In this document: piece by piece, positions 1 to 11,989 of the stretch
Position numbering within the stretch: position 1 is the first letter of the stretch
Layout: each line of letters begins with the position of its first letter
Origin: Trichosphaerium sp. ATCC 40318
Lineage: Eukaryota; Discosea; Flabellinia; Trichosidae
Length of the DNA stretch: 64,000 nucleotides
Reading direction: 5' to 3'
NCBI GenBank assembly: GCA_038496445.1
Contig: JALMLS010000009.1
Location: 206,161 to 270,160, forward strand
Notes under the pieces: generated by a model
What the model saw: only the letters and a program-made list of their open reading frames with translations
Told to the model about the DNA's origin: nothing
Databases searched by the model: none
Position numbers and translations under genes: made by a program

Positions 1-1409
1 AAAAAAAAAAAGCATAGAAATCGCACCAAGCCGTCTACGCAAACCCATTCGTAAGTACACTTTGTCCACCCGCTCTTACCACGTTTCGTATCGTCCCGAA
101 AATAGCAATACATGTTACAACGTGGTGTTATTTTACCTTTATGCTCATCTTCATTGCAAAATCGAAAACCGTGTAGTTGTAGTTTTTCTTGACTCTTTGA
201 AATAATAGCTATACCCACTGTATTCGCATCACAGCAAAATAATGTTCCAGGACTTACCGGACATAATTTATGGAATAAGAAAGTAGGTAAAGGGGAGTTT
301 GTAACGAGTTCTTCTCCGTGTACGAACCAGTATCTACGTGAAGTTTTTAGAGTTATACTCAGTACTAATTTTGTACACTCCAAGCAAAATAGCGGTATTT
401 TAACTAAATATAAAAGAATTTGTCATTTGTGTTTCTATACTTAGCATTGAACTAAAGAATACGCACTCTTTTGATTCACCCATGTATACAGTTACTCTAC
501 TGCCTAGTCTATCGAATTTAAACTTTTGTGGTTTCATATGATTTAGTTTATGAATTCCCAAAGCAACACCGCTCTCTTGCCCAAAGTGAATGACTCTAAA
601 CCAAGGAGTAGATGAGCAACTAACAAATAGACCGTTCTCTAGGCCGCTCTAAACATAATTAGACGCATAAAAAATAAAATAAAGAAAAACTTGTCAAAAG
701 AATTTTATTTTTATCAGATTTTCAGTTTCCAAAACTTTCTACAAATGAAACGTACCATGACAGCTGATTCCATATGCGAGCGCTTAGATGGTATTGAGAT
801 GCTGTAAAACTCCATTTCCTCCTTTAAGCGCTCTGGCGGTATGTCCTGAGGCGTTTTGTGAGCGGAAAAAATGGAAAATGGTTTTGTGATGTTTAAATAC
901 GATCATGAGCGTTGTTTGTACCTCTAAATAGCCATACTTGCTTGTACGTAGGAAATCCAATAGAGGACTGAAATATTTTCCTTTTAATAAGCGTTAGTTA
1001 CTATTTTCGCTTCTTCAGTTATAGTAATGAATAGATATGTATTTTTGAGCTGAGTTTAAGCTTTGTGACATTGTTTGTGTTTCTGTGTGTCGTACCGTTC
1101 CTGTCTATAAAAATATAGCCTTCTTCATCCTTCAAAGGCGAGAATCGACCAGATAGAAGCGATGTGAAGAAGTTTTGCCCACTTTTTGTAAGCGTACTGT
1201 TTATATTAGCGCTGATGCATACTATGTACGTTTATAGAGTACCTAGAAGTTGTAACGAACCTACGTAAAAATTAGCTAAACGGCTTCTTACGCTGGTACG
1301 TGCTTTACTCCGCCAATATTTAGCTTTACAATTTGTTCTAGAGCGATGTTATTAAAACTACCCCGACAAAAACAATACCTTTGGGAGATGCTCTCCTCCC
1401 GTCATTCAT
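1..1409 (-). CDS. KCTD-like BTB/T1-domain protein, 3' end beyond window
   Basis: The gene is broken into at least eight short exons, and its 3' end lies off the left edge. The start is the ATG at 1409 (MNDGRRASPK). Joining the exons gives a K+-channel tetramerisation (BTB/T1) domain in order: VKLNIGG, FVTTSSTLTKSG, FFTSLLSGRF, DEEGYIFIDRN, YFSPLLDFLRT, then DIPPERLKEEMEFYSI. This is the KCTD pattern; such proteins commonly act as cullin-3 adaptors or oligomerising subunits. After residue ~105 comes a beta-rich region (GLENGLFVSC, exon beginning 648) and a Cys-rich stretch open to base 1 (exon from 403). The intron after GTAAA near 1303 only keeps frame with a GCACGT donor. The domain call is homology by eye; the role of the C-terminal part is unknown. 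Confidence 0.8.
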
Positions 1410-2160
1410 TTATGTTACTCCAGAATGTACATTGTAAAGATACCAGTACAAGTCTTACTTAATCAGAGTTCACCGTTTGCCTTGTTGCGTCACTGTGCGA
1501 CTGTCTAGTTTTTGCCACGAGAATATAAGGGTATCAATCTATGACCATTTTTGTGATCGTTTACAATTTACGCAAGTTACCAACGGACCATCAACTTTCG
1601 TAGTTGAGGCAGTGAGTGGCTGAACGTACTTTTAAATACTGAGACGAGGTGGCGCTCCTCAAAGTTGTTATTTTCAACTCCTTACCAGTTACTCAAGCTA
1701 CTACGTTTCGAGGTATGCGCACATACTAACAGCTTGAGAACACAGCTCTCATCTCAGACAAGATGGGCGAACAATGAAAGGAATGGTAGCTGTAAATTGA
1801 ATCTTTTGGTCTTGTGTGGACTTTACTTACATACTCCAGACTTAAAGTTGCCTCAGTAGAATTGGGATCTCAGTGTCATTGTAGGGACAGCATCCAAGAC
1901 AATGAACCCAATGGCACCGAGGTACTAGAAGTTTAGTATAAAATTGAAGAATGAGTGTACCCATTTCAAAGTAGAACCAATAACATACGCATCCATCCTG
2001 GCGTTCCACAAATTTGTCACGCCCCAATTAGGTTTGCTATTTTACCTCTTATAAATGTATAGCTTGAAATGCATCCAAATCTCTTTGAGTGCGACCTACA
2101 TTACACTTTAGCAAAAAAAAGATAAATTTTGTTGATTGATTGTTCATACCTTAAACCCAC
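1410..2160. other. Intergenic stretch, no supported gene
   Basis: Short open frames exist on both strands (for example 1665-1859 plus and 1842-2027 minus), but none has a recognisable domain, a good start or donor/acceptor context. The part just right of 1409 is presumably the promoter of the minus-strand KCTD-like gene. Confidence 0.5.
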
Positions 2161-2683
2161 TTAAAACAATTTTTGAATCCGCGTGAAGCAATTGGATACA
2201 AAATTTGGACAGTATAGAGTAGCAACCTTGTCACTACATTTAAGACAATGCATGCAAGTACAGCATGCCGTATCACAACACGGCAAAAACCACACAGTTT
2301 TAGTTTGAGGTTTGTTTATCGCAAATAGTCCACAAACGTAGTATTGTAAAGATAGGCCACGTCATAAGAGCAAATAAGCATAACAAGAATCCACTATTGT
2401 AGTGACAGAATGGAGTGCAGCAATTACTATGAAAAAAGTGAGAATAGCTAGATAGCTAAAAAACCTGTTATTACCATGTGTTTTGTCGTGCTTGAAGCTT
2501 TGAGATTTCAATATGAGAATAATCTGAGCTTTGGACTAGTATCCAAAGCACACAATTAAACGTATATCATGTATTACAGGTTTTTGTGAGTGCCAAACAG
2601 TTTTTAGCTGAGGACGCCACAAGCAGTTGTTCTGCAATGTAACTGACTTGTGTACTTACCTTGGATACTTTAGACGATGACAT
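2161..2683 (-). pseudogene. Candidate Cys-rich membrane protein gene with in-frame TGA
   Basis: From an ATG at 2683 (MSSSKVSK) a GTAAGT...TGCAG intron leads into one frame that stays open for about 160 codons apart from a TAG, removable with a 42-nt GTAATA...CTAG intron, and one TGA that no obvious intron removes. The frame encodes a hydrophobic helix (YLAILTFFIVIAALHSV), then after the TGA a Cys cluster (CCDTACCTCMHCLKC) and ends TAA at 2161. No family recognised. It could be a decayed gene, a gene with an unrecognised intron, or chance; TGA read-through cannot be excluded. The long conserved frame with clustered cysteines is the only support. Confidence 0.35.
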
Positions 2684-2997
2684 TAAACGAGATTCAAAAG
2701 CTGTATCATACAAGAAATAGCGCTAAGGGTTCTATAGCTATCAAAAAAGAAAGCACACAAGAGAAGGTATGTTGGAACACTCTTCCATTTTGATTCGAAT
2801 GGTTGGGATAATAGTTCCACAATTGCAAATAAACCTTAAAACAAGTACAATTCAGAGAAACTCTCTAACAATTCAAGCTAATGCAACCGGCAAAACTAAT
2901 ACGAAGCCTTAATTGATCTTGCAAGGAGATACTGTACGTTTTTATTCAGGTAACGTCACTAACGAATCATACATACAAAGCAAATGGATTGTAAGGG

Positions 2998-3034
2998 TTC
3001 CTGCAATTCTGAAAGTTCTGAGAATTGCAGGAGG
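2998..3034. repeat. Perfect hairpin flanked by GGTTCTGG repeats
   Basis: CTGCAATTCT at 3001-3010 is exactly complementary to AGAATTGCAG at 3021-3030 around a 10-nt loop, and the stem extends two or three pairs outward. GTTCTGG/CCAGAAC (3110-3116 and 3128-3134) form a second inverted pair nearby. The function is unknown; it lies about 150 bp beyond the 3' end of the acyl-CoA synthetase gene and could be a terminator or a transposon relic. Confidence 0.5.
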
Positions 3035-3176
3035 TTCTGGAAGATGTCGGTAACTTAAAGATACTTTTTTTTACTGCTCTGGACTAAGACGCACAATGAA
3101 AATGTAGAGGTTCTGGGTGAACTGGTTCCAGAACATTCAGGAACCTGTCTATCTCCAATAAAGGTCTAGTTGTTTC

Positions 3177-5912
3177 TTATACCTTTTTAGAGCTTATCTC
3201 TTGTATACTCTCCTCCCGCATAACATACTTTTTTATCTTTCCAGTAACAGTCTAAAAATAGGTTGTTAGTGCGAGCTACGAAACAAATATCCTTTTCAAC
3301 TGAGGGTCATTTTTGTTTTGTACCATTGGGAACTCTTTAACAAATTTCCAGTATTTTGGGACTTTATAATGTGCTATTTTATCCTTGCAGTATTCTTTAA
3401 TATCTTTTGATGTTATTGATTCATCACGGAGCTTTACCCATGCGCATAACTCTTCACCATACTAAAAACAATAAATTGTTCAAAAACTCTTAAAACAAAA
3501 ATAGCATTTTTTTTTTTTAGGTACGTACTACTTTATCTGGCACACCAACAACCTGAACATCCTCTATACTCGGGTGGGTGTATAAAAATTCTTCAATTTC
3601 TCGCGGGTAAATATTCTCTCCACCACGTATTACCATATCCTTCAAAACAAAGTAAATCGCAAATGAATCAAGAAAAAAAAAGAACAAACCTTGATTCTGC
3701 CTACAATTCGACAGTATCCATCCTTATCTATTGTTGCAAGGTCACCCGTCCGCATCCATCCTAAATTAATTAACGCTGATAATTGATTCTAGCGTGATAC
3801 CATCCGTAATGGCTTCCTTAGATTTCTCTGGGTTGCGCCAGTACCCCTTCATTACCAAATAACCTACACGTTGATTAGCAAATCGTTTTGTAGGTAGAAC
3901 CAAACCTTTTGTCCATAGTTCTCCTGTTGTATCAATAGGTACTGTGCACCCTTCAGCATCAACGACTTTACAAGAAGTGTGATCCAACGCTCTACCGACT
4001 GTCTCTGTTCTTAGTTCAGGAGGGTCCTCACCACTTGTCTAACACTACATAAGCAAAATCCACATCTTTGCCCTTTGTAGCTTTACCTGAAAAGAAACTG
4101 GAGAAGTCTCAGTCATACCATATGCGATTGTAACTTTTGACATGTTCATTTCATTCATGACACGTTTCATAACTTCAACGGGACATGTTGAACCAGCTAC
4201 AAGTGAAACATTGTAAGATATTTGCGCTTGACGGTCACAGGCAAATACGTACCCATTATACCAGTTCTAAGTGTTGATAAATCAAATTCTTTGAATTTGG
4301 GGTGCTCTAGTTCCGATATGAACATAGTAGGGACGCCATGGAGTGCAGTACATTCGTATTTCTGAACAGCCTTTTGTTGAAGTAGTTAGCAGTCGCGAGA
4401 AGACTGTTTGTGTACCTGCAACACAGATAAAGGATCAAAACTTTCTCCTGGATAAATAAGACTTGATCCGTGAGTCATGGCTGCTAAGTTGCCTACACGA
4501 TTGTCAGTTTGAAAGAAAGAAATGAGATAGAAAGCAAAATCACGTGGGGCGTTCCTAGTACTAATCCAAAGCAGTGGTATAGAGGTACAGGTACACAAAG
4601 ACGATCTTTTTCAGTGAGTTCCATCATATCGCCAACAAAAAGGCCGTTATTTAAAATATTCCGATGAGACAGTGTTGCACCCTTCGGCGATCCAGTAGTA
4701 CCTTTTGCAAGCAAGTTATTATTTTTGACATTGTTATTTTTTTTTTTCAATTGGTACCACTTGTGAATTGTATATTCACTGCATCATCACATTTATGACC
4801 AGTACGTATGGATGGGTCATCGGATAGAGCATAGACATCATCAAATTTTAGTAAATCTACCCATCATTAGTGAAAAGACTACATAAACGCGATTGGTCAA
4901 TACCTTTGTAGTTTTCTTTACCAGTGTGAATAATGTATTTCAAAGATGGCACTTCTGTTGATGCTATTTTGTAATTGATAAGAATTTTCTGAGAATTGGT
5001 TTAAAAGTGGTATTACGTAGCGGCATTTCATGCCATACTTCTCTTAGCATCTTGACGTAATTACTTTTTTTAAAGGATGGCGTTATAACAATTGCTAAAA
5101 GAATCATCAGAAAGTACTGAGAAAAAAACCACCAAAGCCTTGGCTTGATGTACCTTTCATCTCGGATAACTGTATAGCATATTTCAGCTCATGTGTTCTA
5201 TATCCTGGATTTATATTAACTAGTATTATTCCAGCTTTAGCAGTAGCAAGATGAGTTACAACCTAAAAGTGACATCAATCAATTTCACAAAAAAAATCAA
5301 AAAAAAGCCGTAGAAAAACAACGAAAACGTACCCACTCTGAGTTGTTCGGCATCCATACGCCTAAGCGATCTCCTTTTTTAATGCCAAGCTTGGCTAAAC
5401 CAGCAGCGAACAGATTTGCGCGTTCCTAACGGAAATGTCAGTTTTACGTGACACTTTACCGTCGTACCTGTAGTTCTTTCCATGACCATGCTACGTCTTG
5501 GTGTAAAACACGCAACACTTCTTTTTGACCGTATTTGTCAACCTAAACAGTACAACCGCGTTAACAGTGTTATGCTGAAGCGACAAGGCGTGCCTGTTCG
5601 TCAAAAAACTCTCCTAGTGTTTGATTGAGTAGAACTCGGCGATTTTGTGGTCCTTGTACATGACTGATTGGGTAGTCCCGTTTGAGAGATGTTTTTACGA
5701 TGAACGGCCGTTTTTCTGTGTTAGGCACTACAACACCAGATTCAGTATTAATTTTACCCTCATTATGTAAGTAATCTAATGGCCATAAGTGAATAGTAGC
5801 AAGAAAGTTAGTACGTGCGAGTATATTGTGTATATCTCCTTTGTGGTTGCGCTTGTACAATGTGACGCTTGGCTACGCGTTTAACACAAGTTTGTAGTGT
5901 AGCTAAGGCCAT
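3177..5912 (-). CDS. Acyl-CoA synthetase, ACSF2-like, probably mitochondrial
   Basis: This ANL-superfamily enzyme activates a carboxylic acid to an acyl-AMP and then acyl-CoA. The start at 5912 (MALATLQTC...) gives a basic, Arg-rich leader that looks like a mitochondrial presequence. In order: YSWKEL-type N-terminal domain (VAWSWKELQ), the P-loop [13 protein letters not shown] split by an intron near 4740, [56 protein letters not shown] and the C-terminal lysine motif TVTGKIKKY. Stop is TAA at 3177. More than ten introns, mostly 35-70 nt. Two are odd: the exon ending LVLG is followed by GAACGC instead of GT, and RLVAS/VDKYG needs a GC-AG intron. Family assignment is firm; substrate chain length is not determinable. 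Confidence 0.9.
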
Positions 5913-6406
5913 AGTACAGAGTATACAAAACTAGTGACGTTTCAACCGTTATTTAAAGTTATATTTGGCTTTTCTGTTACTGTAATGACAATAAGAGTTT
6001 TTCTAAGTCTTTGTTGTACAAAAACCTGAACTGGCGTCGGCTGTTTCACTGAATAAATATTTCGTAGCGCTGACAGGTTTCACCACCCAATGTGTAGTAG
6101 CGAAGTGTAATGTGTTTGTAACATTGACTGTCTTCACAGATCGCAACCAGGCGAATTACGAAGTTATCTTAGTTCATTGTATGTTGCTGCGCACGTGATA
6201 ATTGTTATCAGAGCACACGTGCGCTTGCTTCGCGTAGTAAGCGGTCTAAAATTAAAACCAGCGCAAGTAATTTATACCACATAATTTCCGAAGCACGGGT
6301 TACGTTTTTTTATATGTACAAGTAGGTTGTGAGTAATTACAAGTCTGTTTCGTTTCGCTATTTACAAAAAAAGTTAGGATTTGGTAACTTTTTTTTTTCT
6401 ATTCCT
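5913..6406. other. Intergenic, likely promoter of the acyl-CoA synthetase gene
   Basis: No coding stretch seen. It contains CACGTG near 6192 and another CACGTG a few tens of bases later, a motif that recurs across the window, and pyrimidine/AT-rich tracts. Confidence 0.45.
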
Positions 6407-6867
6407 TCAATGCCAGTTTGTTGTTGAGTTCCTTCGTTTCATATTTCCGGGCGTTCCAGTGTACCGAGTTGGTAGCGCTAAGGAGCTAGTTCGTTTTTGG
6501 AGCTTATGAGTAGCTGCTCTTTGTCTTATGAAGTTCTAAAAGCGCGTGGGTCAGTATATCACGTCATACGCTTGAAGGGGTTTTTAAGAAGAACAGAAAT
6601 TAAATGTCTTTTGCGTACTTCACGGTACTCCCGTCTCCTTGTAGTAACCCTACTTCTGATGCAAACGCGTTCAGGTATAGCGGTAAGGCTAAGACTCATT
6701 TTATCACGTGATGGCGGAGGAGAACTAGCGTCGTAAGACTCATCACCTATTGAAGCTTCAAGCTGTTCTATTGCGATGTATAGCTCATCGTATATTGATG
6801 GCCTCTGTGCTCTTGACGCTAGTGTGCTAATGTTCTGTAGTATGTTTGTCATCATTGTAGATTCCAT
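6407..6867 (-). CDS. Small basic hypothetical protein
   Basis: The ATG at 6867 (MESTMMTNILQNISTLASRA) opens a frame that meets a GTACGC donor after RRREYRE; splicing to a TTTTAG acceptor keeps an open frame (NFIRQRAATHKLQKR) to a TGA at 6407. The product is about 120 residues, with an acidic helical N-terminus, a Pro/Ser patch (SSPPPSRDK) and a strongly basic C-terminus (KRRNSTTNWH). No family recognised. The spliced extension, which removes a long non-coding-looking tail, is the main support for a real gene. Confidence 0.5.
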
Positions 6868-7208
6868 GTTGAATTAATTTAGTTTCTGTTTTTTGAAACA
6901 CGAGAGAAGTTCCACTTCAAAAAATGGAACTGAACAAATAAGATTTCTTGGCTTAATCTGTCAACTTATAGCGTGATCAAACGATACGTGAGACCGCCAT
7001 AACAGACAGATTGTGTAACCGAGCTAGTGTTTGAGCGTGGTAATGGGACTTTTTTTGCGGAGATAACTCCATGACAAGCAATAGCACAATGGCTAACACA
7101 AACGGAGCTTCGAACTGTGTTTACAAACATTGGGTTTTTACTTCTTCTCGAAAATATGACACAACCCTTTTCTGATTTTCTTTAGATTGTCCCTTATCGA
7201 AAAGAGTT

Positions 7209-8327
7209 TACATACAAGCTAATCCGCCACTTACTGTCAATGAAGCTCCTGTTGTGAAAGACGCTTCATCGCTCAATAAAAATATGACTGTCTTTACAAC
7301 ATCTTCTGGTTCGCCAATTCGCTTCATTGGTGACAGCTCTGTTATACGTCTTTCCTACAAAATATTGTATAAACATGGAAAGTGTTAAACTTATGTATAC
7401 ATACGAATGCAGCTTGTGCTTTAGGTGTATTGTTTGTATTGATTATGGGTGTTCTTATAAAGGATGGACAAACTGCGTTTATTCTTGAGAAAAACCCAAT
7501 GTCAGCTACTGTAAAAACCAGCTAATGGCACGCACCGTATACCTCTGGTTGCATATTCCATTGCGGCTCCTTTCGTCATACCAATGACAGCATGTTTGGA
7601 TGCCACATAAGCGGTGTTACGTCTTTATAAAAGTAAGATATCGTGAGTTAGACTGAAACATGAAAAAAAAACCCAAAAAAGCTGGCACGCGCCAGCCCGC
7701 GTGACATACTTGAATGGTCCTAAGCCTGCAAGTGATGACATGTTTACAATGGAATATCCTTTGCCACCTTGCTTTATCATTTGCTTGGTTTCATATTTCA
7801 TGCCTAAAAACACACTGCGCGTGTTAACTGCCATCTAGAGAACGTGTAAATAAGTACACCACGAAAAAAGTGCCTCTCAAAAGCGGAATGAACAATTTTG
7901 GAAGTAGCTAGTTGGGAAATTGCCGTTTACCTTTACGAACGGCTGTTGTAGCGTACCACTTTATCGTATGTGTCTGTGGGGTAGTCTTGAATGTCATACC
8001 AAGCGCCAGCAATACCAGCGTTATTAAACGCCATATCTATACGACCGTAGCGTTTAACTGCGCTGTCAACCATTCCTTTCACCTCTGACTCATTCGCGAC
8101 GTTCAGTTTATAAAAATACGCTTCTCCGCCTTGTTATAACGTTAGCACGCTCAACGCAAAAGCGTACCATTATTTTTGATTATATCAACCGTTTCTAGGG
8201 CTCCCTCTTCATTAATATCTCCAACAACTACTTTAGCGCCTTCCTTTGCACATGCTATTGCCGTAGCTCTTCCAATACCGGATGCTCCTCCCGTAAGAAG
8301 TAATACCTTATCCTTAAAACGAGCCAT
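7209..8327 (-). CDS. Short-chain dehydrogenase/reductase (classical SDR)
   Basis: NAD(P)-dependent oxidoreductase with a Rossmann fold, substrate unknown. Start at 8327 ([19 protein letters not shown]) places the TGGxxGIG dinucleotide motif at residues ~11-18. Then [13 protein letters not shown] ([10 protein letters not shown]), the catalytic serine in [10 protein letters not shown], and YVASK supplying the catalytic Tyr and Lys. It ends [11 protein letters not shown], stop at 7209. About 250 residues, the usual SDR length. Five exons: the first intron (8130-8167) is only 38 nt with CTAAC, and another begins GTGCGTG. An upstream in-frame start at 8372 would add a hydrophobic tail and is less likely. 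Sequence style is close to bacterial-type SDRs, but the introns show it is a resident nuclear gene. Confidence 0.9.
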
Positions 8328-8547
8328 TGCCACAAAAATTGTAAAAAAAAAACCAACTTTGCGAAAAGTCAAGATATTTGGAATTCCATGTCTTTTTCAA
8401 ATGCTCATTGTTCCTCATGTGACGTATTATTGAAGATATCTTTTGAGCTCTCGTCAGTCACTTTGACATAGTGTGACTTGAGCAACTACGTTTTGCGAAA
8501 GTCACAGTTTTATAAAGGTACAAATGTTTGATTGTAGAACATCATGG

Positions 8548-11092
8548 TTAAGGCTTTGATAAACCTTCATGATGTGATTGAGAATTTACTATATTGACCA
8601 CAGCTCCTCTAGTTCTTTTTTTACTCTCTCGGCTGAGGCTAAATGGGAACACAACCTTCCTTAATGGTTCAATATAGCAAATTAAAAGGATAGCTATGGT
8701 CACCAACAAAACCACTCCAATACAGCATCCAATCATAACATACATCAAAACGTTTGAGTTACCGCAATTCGATTTGTCAACATGGAACACAACTGATAGT
8801 CTACCTACAAAGTAGCGTTTAGTTATTAACAGTACGATCATATCTTTGTGGTTCTCACCTTCTTCAAGTTTATCTTGGACACTTACTTCTTCACATTCCT
8901 TGTTTGCTGTTTGAGCTTGAAGCGCTCTAAAGGAACCTTGCAGTTTATAAGCGAACATGCGTAGTTCTTACAGCTATTAGAATCATACCAACTGTACAGT
9001 CGTCAGCGTCATATTGTAGCACTGTGATCTCTTCTCCTGTTTCAACTGGTTTATTGTGCTTGAATAAGACATATCCATCAAAAGAAGCACAACCTAGGCG
9101 GGTGTTACTCAAGCAGTAGTATTACCAATTCACAAACGACTTGCCTCTCACTCTGACTTTCGCATTGTACTCAAAAACTAGCCATCCACTCCCTGAACAT
9201 GTGATATTTTCCACTTTTACTTTCCCTTGAAATGTAATTGTTGTGTTTGGGTCAACAACAAGCTCTTGTTCATTGGGAAGAACCCATACAGCTTTCAAAC
9301 ACAAGAACTGCTGCGTAGGTGCTGTTCCAATACATTTAGAACGTGATCTACCGGTAGGTGGCAACGTTGATGTTTGATCTTGTGGAGGTAGTGTACTAAT
9401 ATTCGAATAGACAGTGCGCTACAAAGATCAGAATAGATTTTGGGTTGATTAACAGCTGCGTACAAATTGATATGCGCCAACATCTATGATTCTGTAGTCT
9501 CTTGTTATATTCTCTAGAGTGTATATGTTAACAAAAGATTACAATGATGAAACAGCTTACGAATATCCCATTGTGGTACATCAGGGTCAGCATCTGTTTA
9601 TATCAGTATCTTACAAATTTAAAACAGACAGTACCTGTGAACGAAAATACAACATCAGAGGTATTCGTCAGTTGGTAATTACCACTTGCTATATTTTCGA
9701 ATATGTCCGTGGTATTGAGGAACAAGAAAGAAGGTTGAGGGTACTCTCCATAGCCTCTGTACTCATGTGCAAAGTTATAAAGCAGTATGTTCTTCCAGCG
9801 AGTAACAGAATTGGTTGGTAGCGCAAGGGAATATGTATCTTAGATTGTTAAGTAAAGAGTAATAGTAGCATGGGATTCGTACTGACACCAACGGTTACAG
9901 ACTTAAGAGTTGAGTTACAAGTGTATGAAATGACTTAGAAGACGTTAGTGTTAACTTGAGTAATGACAACGTACAGTCAGTGTTTTGTATAACCGAGTTA
10001 TATACTGTAATTGAGTGATTACCACCACAACGGAATATGGCGCTGGTATTTCCGACTGTTCCAATAAAGAAAGTTCTGTCGAAGTACATTTCAGAATTAC
10101 GCGATACAACCATTCCTGCAAAAAAATTCACACTTATACAGTTGCAACCGATTGTGAGGCTCACCAGGTGCAGTTGACTTTATGACTGCATCGTTTACGT
10201 GTACTACACTGTCTTCAGCATCAATAGAAAACTGAACCTAAACAGTTGTGTCAAACACGTGGACTTTTTATTTCTGTTCCTACCCCGTCTGAAAACATAA
10301 CTATTGAACTGAAGTGTACGTGCGAACGGCGAGTAACTATTGTTTTCCGAAGATTGATACTTGAAGGTGTGAAGATGTCTCGTATGGTTACATTTGTGAA
10401 GGATACTAAACCTATAAAGCGCGTCACAACAAACATCACGTTTCTTCATGTATAGATTTTGCAAGTCGTCCGTTTGTACAGGAATAAGTACTACTAGAGG
10501 TACTAAACCCACGTTCGACTCAACAAAGTGTACGCTGTATAGCTCAAAGTGAAAAACGCGTACTTGACGATACTGTTATTAGTTGGATTTGTTGGTTTGT
10601 AGTTGACATTGACAAGTCTTCAAATGTAATATATCTACAGTTTTCTATGTCAATCCTTGACGCATTATAAATGCGGATCGATACGTTTACAGAGCTTGAA
10701 AGTGTGAGTTGCGCAATTTCTATCTGTTGCCAATGATTTAGTATAACAAAAAAGAGCACTTGTTTTTTTTGCTTCAGGTGTACGTTTGGATCGACTATGA
10801 GTTGTATATTACTTCTACTAAAAGATATCCTAGTTCCCGGCGGTGCTGATATTACATGTATACAATCCAAAGAAAAGTCTCCCTAACATCAATTATTACA
10901 AAACTCCGGTGGGTTACTAAAAAAGATCCACTAATAGAACAGTACTAGAGCATTGGTAATAGTCGGGTAGCTTGGTGATGGCACAATTTCGCATCCACGT
11001 GCGGGAATCAGTATGAGTTCCACTAACACAAATAATGACAGAGCAAGGCGTAGGCTTAGCCGTTCCGGTGTATGATTGCTGGAAATGTACAT
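8548..11092 (-). pseudogene. Type I membrane protein with beta-helix-like ectodomain, copy A (probably frameshifted)
   Basis: First of two tandem paralogs. The start at 11092 gives a basic leader and signal peptide ending PARGCEIVPSPSYPTI. The large ectodomain carries many short Asn/Val/Ile-rich strands (NVSIRIYNASRIDIENC, ITFEDLSMS, HVHFSSIVMFSDG, ITVYNSVIQNTDC), which resemble right-handed beta-helix repeats, then VLPNEQELVVDPN and VENITCSGSGW. A single membrane helix (YVMIGCCIGVVLLVTIAILL) precedes a basic cytoplasmic tail ending at 8548. Compared with copy B, this copy lacks 4 nt near 9525-9545, which breaks the frame just before LENTTRDYR, so it may be a pseudogene. Function unknown; the architecture suggests surface adhesion or recognition. 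Confidence 0.65.
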
Positions 11093-11989
11093 TAAGTGTA
11101 AATATAAATCTGAATTTTAGAGGCGTTTGTATTAATCGGTTACGTGTTTGCTTGGAGCCCCACGGAATTACTTTTCCTACTCATATACTTGTGTAGTAGG
11201 TTTGTTACTTAACAAGGTATGTTAAGCTAGTTCTTGATTTGGCTACGAGCTCACAAGTATTGTCTGTTTCATTCAAGTTTTGAGACAGACTGACTTTTAG
11301 CAAAAAAAAATCCAGTTTCTGCCTGATCTGTCAGATCTGACGGATTTGACACTTCTGACAGATCTTGCAAATGCCATTTTTTAAATGTGATCTACCCTCA
11401 CGCCTGTCCAGCCGTTTCACACCCACGTGATTTAACAAACCCCACAGCAAACTTTTTTATTTACATATTTGACACCTAGCGGCGTTTACAAAGCCTACAG
11501 CAACGCTGCTGGTGTTTTGGGGCGGTTTTGCCGTTGTTACACCTTCATTGCTATTTGAATGCTACCGTAGCGCTTCTGTTAGCGTGGGGTAGGCGCTAGC
11601 GTAGCGCTAGTAACTTATACACGTACGTTGATTTTTGATGCAAAATATACTGCAAACAGTGTTTGAGGCATTCAGACCGTGTTTGGCGGTAATGCGATAG
11701 CTTTGTAGGACATCACACCTTTTTAATTCGCTTTTAGCTCATGAGTATTGACACGCAAATAGTTCACATTGTCAGATATAAACCATTTGACAAAAGTGGC
11801 ATTCTTGCTAGATCTGCTAAAAGTGATAGAAACTCACTTTCTAGAAAACATTAGTAAAACTTGAATGACACAGGCAATATATCCGCCTTTGAATTAGTGC
11901 CTTTGATTCAGTTCTTATCTTTTCTCAGCAATACAACTGGCCAAATACGAAACGCCAAGCAGTGTTTATTATCCAGTATGTACAAGATT
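11093..11989. other. Intergenic between the two paralogs, with inverted repeats
   Basis: No credible exon seen on either strand. It holds a 12-bp perfect palindrome GTCAGATCTGAC (11330-11341) inside an 11-bp inverted repeat GATCTGTCAGA / TCTGACAGATC (11325-11335 and 11354-11364), and a GC-richer block around 11470-11620 with repeated GTAGCGCT-like words. Presumably holds the promoter of copy A and the terminator of copy B. Confidence 0.5.

Noticed and set aside
1-20. Poly(A)/telomere-like edge
   Set aside because: The A-run is the complement of a T-run at the end of the visible coding exon of the KCTD-like gene; no telomeric repeat unit follows.
2161-2683. Alternative nuclear code with TGA as sense
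   Set aside because: Well-supported genes here use TGA as a normal terminator (for example at 34292 and 31983), so a global code change is unlikely.
9519-9821. 100-codon plus-strand frame repeated at 13131-13319
   Set aside because: Both are antisense to the paired beta-helix-type genes; the repetition comes from the conserved minus-strand coding sequence.
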